Source: Candidatus Liptonbacteria bacterium
GTDB taxonomy: Bacteria; Patescibacteriota; Minisyncoccia; UBA6257; 2-01-FULL-56-20
Reading direction: 5' to 3'
Length of the DNA: 7,516 nucleotides
Assembly: GCA_016212635.1 (NCBI GenBank)
Contig: JACRFR010000031.1
Coordinates: 1 to 7,516 of the forward strand
Below the pieces are notes generated by a model that made no database searches, was not told the origin of the DNA, and worked only from the letters and a program-made list of their open reading frames with translations. This document shows, one piece after another, positions 3,826-7,516 of this stretch. The translations under genes and the position numbers were made by a program. Every line of letters begins with the position of its first letter. The first letter of the stretch is position 1.

Positions 3826-5565
3826 TTAACGCTCAAACGCGTAAGTCCTAAAAAGTAATCGGGCCAGGCGGATTGTTTCGTATGGCACGCGGCCCTCGAA
3901 ACGATCATATATCGGCTTTAAACGCTCGGCGCCTAACTCGCGGAGAGCGTTCTGGATCTCGGCAACCACCTTTTCTTTCCCTTTTGCAAGATGAGCAATG
4001 TCGGAACGACTTATTTTTTCCAGTACGAGCAGTTCTTCGATGTGCTGAATAATAGTAGCCGGTTTCCTGCCTTGCGCCCGAGCTGCTTCTTCGACCGTTT
4101 TTCCTGCGCGAACCGATTCCAGCGTTTGCTCCCAGCACGGACTCTTTTTCTTCGCGTTCGCCACAATAATAAAATTGTCATCGGCTGATCCTGCCCCTTT
4201 GAGCGGTTCCACGTTTCCGCCGCCGGCACGGATAAAATCATCTTGCCGTTTTTTGAGTTCCGCCGGCAACACGGCGGCGAGATTTTCTTGAACTTGGCGC
4301 GAGGCCTCGCGGAACTCCAGGTCTTTGGCGGCAATATCGGGATGCACTTGGAGCGCCCGTTCATTGAAGCCCGCGAGGAAAAGTCCCTGGAGCGTCCGGA
4401 CGCGGGAGATGGCGACATACCCCTGTCCGTGCTCGAAAGCGTCGGACAAGTCCATGTGCGCGGCATCCAAGGACATGCCCTGACTTTTGTGGACGGTGAT
4501 CGCCCAGGCCAGGCGCAGGGGAATTTGAATTATGCGCGCCAGGATCCGGCCGCCCTCCTCCACGCTCCACTCCGCCGGTTCCGCAAAAATCGTGCGCCCC
4601 GCGCCAGTTTTTACAATAGGCTCCCCGTCCTCTTCGGAGAATCCGACGATCGTGCCCAGGGTACCGTTCACGAACCGATGTCCCGCAATATCATTTTTCG
4701 TAAACATCACTCGGGCGCCGATCTTGAGCGTTAATATCTCCGGCGAAAGGCATCCCCGCACCAGGCGTTCCACCAATTGTTTCGCCCCGTGTTTTTCCAT
4801 GGCAAAAGCGCGTTCTTCACCCGGTAATTGGGAAAGCTTGGCGCGGTTCACCCGATCGACCTCGGCATTGTGCGAGAAAAACTGCGTGACTCCGTCCCGC
4901 GCCCGTTCGGCGGATCTGGCTTGAAGCAAAGCACGGTGTTCGCTGGAAACCGTTCCGGAGCGGATTGCGGAGAGAACTCCCAGAAACACCGGATCCTCCT
5001 GCCGATACTGTTCCGAGAGGTAACACACGGTCGGGTTAAATCTGCTCCAGGTCGGGGAATCAAAAGCGAAGAGCCCCGCGCGCATTTGCCAGAAACCCTG
5101 CCCCTCGCTGTTTTCCTCATCCCGCGCCGTAACCGGCGGGAGCTGGAAGAAATCCCCGACCAAAACTACCTGCAAGCCGCCGAAGGGAACCGTGCCCCCG
5201 CGGACAGCCCGACAGGCGGTCTCCACCATCCCGAATGTCTGCGCCGAGAGCATGGAGATCTCGTCGATGATGAGTGTATGCGCGGCGCGTACGCGATTTA
5301 CTACCCGCTGGTTATTTACGATGCGGTTTAGATCGAACTTGGTCAGCTCGGTTCTTACCCCGATACCGCTCCAGGAGTGGATCGTGTGCCCATTGATGTG
5401 AGTGGCGGCGATCCCGGTCGAGGCGGTCACCGCCGGTTCCAGGCCGCGCTCCCGGAGCCAGGCCACGAAGCGGTTGACCGCATATGTTTTCCCGCTTCCC
5501 GGTTCGCCGGTTAGAAATACATTCGCGCCGGTTTGGAGGATGGCGAGCGCCTGTGCCTGGGTCAT
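3826..5565 (-). CDS. Pif1/RecD-like superfamily 1B DNA helicase with C-terminal HTH region
   Basis: ATP-dependent 5'-3' DNA helicase of the Pif1 type, probably acting in replication and repair. Motifs in order: Walker A GEPGSGKT (20-27), TASTGIAA (47-54), Walker B LIIDEISML (98-106), motif III VGDFFQLPPV (136-145), LSEQYRQ (183-189), the Pif1-type VNGTLGTIV (299-307), motif V ITVHKSQGMSLD (356-367) and motif VI GYVAISRVRTLQGLFLAG (382-399). Residues about 475-575 (a TVEEAARAQGRKPATIIQHI helix-turn-helix followed by a helical tail) resemble the HTH_40-type domain appended to some RecQ and Pif1-like helicases. All catalytic motifs look intact at 579 aa. The start ATG sits 18 residues before Walker A, as usual. 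It is divergent from the plus-strand gene at 5742, and a hairpin chain follows its stop. No clear promoter or ribosome binding site is visible upstream. Confidence 0.94.
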   Translation of the reverse strand: MTQAQALAILQTGANVFLTGEPGSGKTYAVNRFVAWLRERGLEPAVTASTGIAATHINGHTIHSWSGIGVRTELTKFDLNRIVNNQRVVNRVRAAHTLIIDEISMLSAQTFGMVETACRAVRGGTVPFGGLQVVLVGDFFQLPPVTARDEENSEGQGFWQMRAGLFAFDSPTWSRFNPTVCYLSEQYRQEDPVFLGVLSAIRSGTVSSEHRALLQARSAERARDGVTQFFSHNAEVDRVNRAKLSQLPGEERAFAMEKHGAKQLVERLVRGCLSPEILTLKIGARVMFTKNDIAGHRFVNGTLGTIVGFSEEDGEPIVKTGAGRTIFAEPAEWSVEEGGRILARIIQIPLRLAWAITVHKSQGMSLDAAHMDLSDAFEHGQGYVAISRVRTLQGLFLAGFNERALQVHPDIAAKDLEFREASRQVQENLAAVLPAELKKRQDDFIRAGGGNVEPLKGAGSADDNFIIVANAKKKSPCWEQTLESVRAGKTVEEAARAQGRKPATIIQHIEELLVLEKISRSDIAHLAKGKEKVVAEIQNALRELGAERLKPIYDRFEGRVPYETIRLARLLFRTYAFER

Positions 5566-5741
5566 GGCAATAGATTACTTTATTGACAAAAAGTATTCCA
5601 CCGGGGAATCAGCCCCCGTGTTTTCTCGACCGATCTAGCTTTAACAAGCGCACTTGGCCTGCTTTGATTACTGTGTTAATTTATGACTACAATACCTTAG
5701 GTCACGGAGAAAAGCCTACGTTATAAACCAAACGAACTCCC
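5566..5741. other. Divergent intergenic region between helicase and plus-strand gene
   Basis: A 176-bp spacer separates two divergent starts. It holds an imperfect hairpin CACCGGGG/CCCCCGTG (5599-5606 and 5613-5620, one mismatch), which would lie in the 5' leader on the helicase side, and a plus-strand promoter candidate at 5664-5693. An isolated TTGACA (5583-5588, plus strand) has no matching -10. Confidence 0.5.
5664..5693 (+). promoter_or_regulatory. Promoter candidate for the plus-strand hypothetical gene
   Basis: TTGATT (5664-5669), an 18-nt spacer, then TACAAT (5688-5693). Transcription would start near 5700, leaving a leader of about 40 nt before the ATG at 5742. No Shine-Dalgarno sequence is seen directly before that ATG. 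Confidence 0.5.
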
Positions 5742-6854
5742 ATGAAACCCGACTCTATCACTTTTGTAAAAGAATACTCCGGAGTGGACAGTGAAAGGCT
5801 TCGGCGTCTTTCATTCCCCAAGCGCGAAGCGCGGGCATATTCTCTTCTCCGAACATTGCTCGCGGCCAAAAGCAAACGGCGCGCGTCGCTGCAGGACAAT
5901 GTGTTCTATGCCCTGAATTTCTTGGCTTTTCACCTTAATTTGGAAGACCGTGAGGCTTCGCAATTTTTGGATGCTCTGCCCGGCCTTGGGTCTGTCTCGG
6001 AACAAAAGAGCGGCCAGATAATCGGCTACAAAATCACGGACCGCAAGGCGCTGGAAACGCGCCTGGCCGAAATAAGAGAATTGGCCAAGGCGGCCAGCGC
6101 ACTACCTGCGGCGGAATCAGAACCGAACCACTTGCTTCCGCCCGAAGACAAGCCCAAGCTGGATCGGAACGAGCAATGGAATTTTATTGACCGCCAGAGA
6201 AAGTTTCGTAGCGACCTAAAACTGCTTCCAGATGGCGAACGTATGGACTTCTCGCCCGCCGAGGTATTAACCTGGAACAATTGGCGGCTTTACAATTATC
6301 TCTGGGAAAAACACGGAGATAAACCGTTTAAGACTAAGGATGTTAAGCTCCCACCAGGGGAACCGGAAGGTTTGCTCCAACGTCAGCGCCGACTGGCAAC
6401 TTTCCGTCAGAGATGTTGCCTGAAGGTCCTGCCGCCTTCCGGCGGGTCCGAAACGCAATATCAGCTTATCCCACCCTCGGCCCATCGGGAGGTTGCCTGC
6501 GCCCGGTTTTTCCGGTCACACCCGATTTCCTCGGAACGCGACAACCTCCATATCCTCTTCGCGCCGGAATCAGCGCCCCCCAAGCTAAACCTTTTAAGCG
6601 ACTTAAGCGAGAATGCGCAGGCCGTCTACAGATTCCTGTGCCAGGAGCATGCTCAAACTATTTTTTGGCCCAACCGCGTCGTCTTCCCGGCTCAATTGGC
6701 GTCTCTCGGTAAAAACAGTCGGAGTACCATCCTTTCGGAATTGGAAAAAAACAATTTTCTGGAGAGAGGTTTCGCCCTGGATTTATCCGGAGGTTATTAT
6801 TTTTACCGTGTTCGCTCCGGCCCGGGAAAATTGCAATCAGCGGAAGCCGTCTAG
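5742..6854 (+). CDS. Uncharacterised 370-aa protein, possible repeated winged-helix modules
   Basis: I do not recognise the family. It is soluble, with no signal peptide or membrane segment. Three stretches look alike in layout: helices followed by a short beta-hairpin ending in an aromatic strand. They are about 25-99 (helical region, then GQIIGYKITD), about 185-253 (LTWNNWRLYNYLWEKHGDK, then ETQYQLI) and about 294-358 (LSENAQAVYRFLCQEH, a SRSTILSELEKNNFLER recognition-like helix, then GGYYFYRV). The last is the most convincing winged-helix pattern. An acidic, proline-rich linker lies at about 118-145. This suggests a DNA-binding protein, by inference only. It is the only plus-strand gene, divergent from the helicase. 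The start ATG is supported by the position of the promoter candidate upstream. Confidence 0.8.
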   Translation: MKPDSITFVKEYSGVDSERLRRLSFPKREARAYSLLRTLLAAKSKRRASLQDNVFYALNFLAFHLNLEDREASQFLDALPGLGSVSEQKSGQIIGYKITDRKALETRLAEIRELAKAASALPAAESEPNHLLPPEDKPKLDRNEQWNFIDRQRKFRSDLKLLPDGERMDFSPAEVLTWNNWRLYNYLWEKHGDKPFKTKDVKLPPGEPEGLLQRQRRLATFRQRCCLKVLPPSGGSETQYQLIPPSAHREVACARFFRSHPISSERDNLHILFAPESAPPKLNLLSDLSENAQAVYRFLCQEHAQTIFWPNRVVFPAQLASLGKNSRSTILSELEKNNFLERGFALDLSGGYYFYRVRSGPGKLQSAEAV

Positions 6855-6992
6855 GCCAGACTGAAAGCAATTAGTTTTCGCTTAATAATTTCGTCTGATT
6901 CTCGGTTGGAACCTCTTTATACATGAGCCTCCCGCAAAAATTTTTTTGGGCTGTTGGCGTGGTTAACTGACCTGTTTATCCTGTTAGGAATA

Positions 6993-7107
6993 CCCCGTTC
7001 CTGATTCAAATCGGGGCGAGGTTAAAACCCCCAATTGCCGCGGGGATTCAAGCCCGCTAGAGAATATCTTCTATGCTAGTTCTCTAACGGGGCAAATACC
7101 CCGCGGC
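6993..7107. repeat. Compound nested palindrome
   Basis: A nested pair of stems spans 7037-7107. The outer arms GCCGCGGGG (7037-7045) and CCCCGCGGC (7099-7107) are perfect; inside are 12-bp arms with one mismatch (7053-7064 and 7080-7091, core TAGAGAA/TTCTCTA) around a 15-nt loop. A smaller stem CCCCG/CGGGG (6993-6997 and 7012-7016) precedes it. The ATACCCCG motif occurs at both ends (6990-6997 and 7097-7103 region). Confidence 0.75.
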
Positions 7108-7189
7108 CTCTCGATGGTTCGACAGGCTCACCACAAGTAAGCTCGGGTAAACAATTTCTGACTGGATTTATTCTCTTCTATTTTCTGAT

Positions 7190-7225
7190 TGTCCCTATGA
7201 TACGCTCCAGCGTATTATAGGGACA
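7190..7225. repeat. Compact 36-bp palindrome, 17-bp arms
   Basis: Arms 7190-7206 and 7209-7225 around CC, with a single mismatch (an A-C or, on the other strand, a G-T pair). The same geometry occurs at 388-429, 476-515 and 3623-3662, with unrelated sequence. It lies 48 nt beyond the stop codon of the minus-strand ORF at the right edge, consistent with an mRNA 3' structure. Confidence 0.8.
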
Positions 7226-7273
7226 CTGGGGAAAGGGAAAAACGCAATTTTTTGTTACCTTTCTCGCGCCTTC

Positions 7274-7516
7274 CTAAATTTTCCGACTATAGGGGAAATA
7301 GACCGGGACCGTCAGAGTTAAGTTCGGCTCTGGTTTAAATACTCCTTCAAAATCAGAAGTATAGACTGGCGCTACTTGATTCTCTTTTAGGGTCCATACC
7401 CCGTCAGCTTGCTGCGTCCTCGGGTCATCCCGGAATTTTTCAGAGCTGTGAAAAATATCCGGGATCCATTCAGTATTCCCACCTGGATTCTCCGCCGGAG
7501 GCGGACAGGCGGCTCC
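7274..7516 (-). CDS. C-terminal end of an unidentified protein, running off the right edge
   Basis: The frame is open from the window edge to a TAG at 7274-7276 (80 codons). The last 45 or so residues read as protein: DGVWTLKENQVAPVYTSDF, then EGVFKPEPNLTLTVPVYFP ending YSRKI, rich in alternating hydrophobic residues suggestive of beta strands. The upstream part is encoded by a REP double hairpin, so its peptide (including NTEWIPDIFHSSEKF) may be repeat-derived rather than ancestral. No start codon is in view. Either a real gene reads in frame through a repeat, or a decayed gene was cut by it. No function can be assigned. Confidence 0.45.
   Translation of the reverse strand, partial: GAACPPPAENPGGNTEWIPDIFHSSEKFRDDPRTQQADGVWTLKENQVAPVYTSDFEGVFKPEPNLTLTVPVYFPYSRKI
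7424..7507. repeat. REP-type double hairpin, copy 2
   Basis: Hairpin 1 has 16/17-nt arms with one bulge (7427-7442 and 7449-7465) around GAGCTG, framed by GTCAT (7424-7428) and ATCCA (7464-7468). A 14-nt spacer follows, then CTGGAT (7483-7488) and hairpin 2, TCCGCC-GGA-GGCGGA (7491-7505), ending ACAG. The order GTCAT-stem-ATCCA-14 nt-CTGGAT-stem is the same as in the copy at 2113-2182, although the stems differ in sequence. Confidence 0.7.

Larger units (their letters stand above)
6855..7273. other. Non-coding region rich in palindromes
   Basis: There is no convincing gene in these 419 bases. Positions 6855-6989 show no feature beyond an A5T7 tract flanked by CCC/GGG (6931-6950), a weak candidate for the 3' end of the plus-strand gene. 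Then come a compound palindrome (6993-7107), a fragment TGGTTCGACAGGCTCACCAC (7115-7134) that resembles a repeat common in many bacterial genomes, and a 36-bp hairpin (7190-7225). Confidence 0.6.

Noticed and set aside
3627..3908. Minus-strand ORF of 93 codons across the hairpin chain
   Set aside because: Most of its sequence is translation of inverted repeats, and it overlaps the helicase C-terminus in another frame.
5599..5624. Intrinsic terminator (hairpin followed by TTTT)
   Set aside because: On the plus strand no gene ends upstream of it, since the helicase runs the other way; the T run is only four long and the stem has a mismatch.
6931..6950. Terminator of the plus-strand gene at the A5T7 tract
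   Set aside because: The stem would be only CCC/GGG plus A-T pairs with unequal arms; too weak to call.
7111..7136. tRNA T-arm-like GGTTCGACAGGCTCACCA
   Set aside because: The bases flanking the TTCGACA loop do not pair as a T stem, and no acceptor, D or anticodon arm can be found upstream.

Overview
The window looks like a piece of a Candidate Phyla Radiation (Patescibacteria/Parcubacteria-type) chromosome. This is an inference from protein style, very short or absent Shine-Dalgarno leaders, and the density of hairpin repeats between genes; no marker gene here proves it. No rRNA, tRNA or CRISPR array is visible.

Layout, left to right. 23-314: a short minus-strand ORF that looks like the N-terminal half of a conserved uncharacterised protein, ending inside a branched palindrome. 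388-515: two long compact palindromes. 523-1485: mutM (minus), complete but with an in-frame peptide encoded by a 7-nt repeat hairpin. 1578-2046: a hicB-hicA toxin-antitoxin pair (minus) with the toxin frameshifted. 2079-2229: a MITE-like insertion with 15-bp terminal inverted repeats and a 10-bp flanking direct repeat, carrying a REP-type double hairpin. 2240-2383: a small unrecognised ORF. 2388-2926: an intact RelB/DinJ-YafQ toxin-antitoxin pair (minus) with a clear promoter and operator. 2978-3544: a CYTH-domain protein (minus). 3606-3823: a chain of seven to eight different hairpins starting 2 nt after the stop of the next gene. 3826-5565: a Pif1/RecD-like helicase with a C-terminal helix-turn-helix region (minus). 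5742-6854: a divergent plus-strand protein of unknown function that I read as winged-helix-like modules. 6855-7273: non-coding, with a compound palindrome and another long hairpin. 7274-7516: the C-terminal end of an unidentified minus-strand ORF that runs off the window and whose upstream part is made of a second REP doublet.

The genes do not form one pathway. They are a repair glycosylase, two toxin-antitoxin modules, a CYTH phosphohydrolase/cyclase-like protein and a helicase, all on the minus strand, plus one divergent gene. The most distinctive property is structural DNA: at least five compact palindromes with 12-20 bp arms and 0-2 nt loops, a chain of hairpins, a compound palindrome and two copies of a REP doublet with the same 14-nt spacing. 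Two of these repeat types are read through in frame by protein-like ORFs. Both toxin-antitoxin operons have a promoter whose -10 lies 6-8 nt before the ATG, which predicts leaderless mRNAs.
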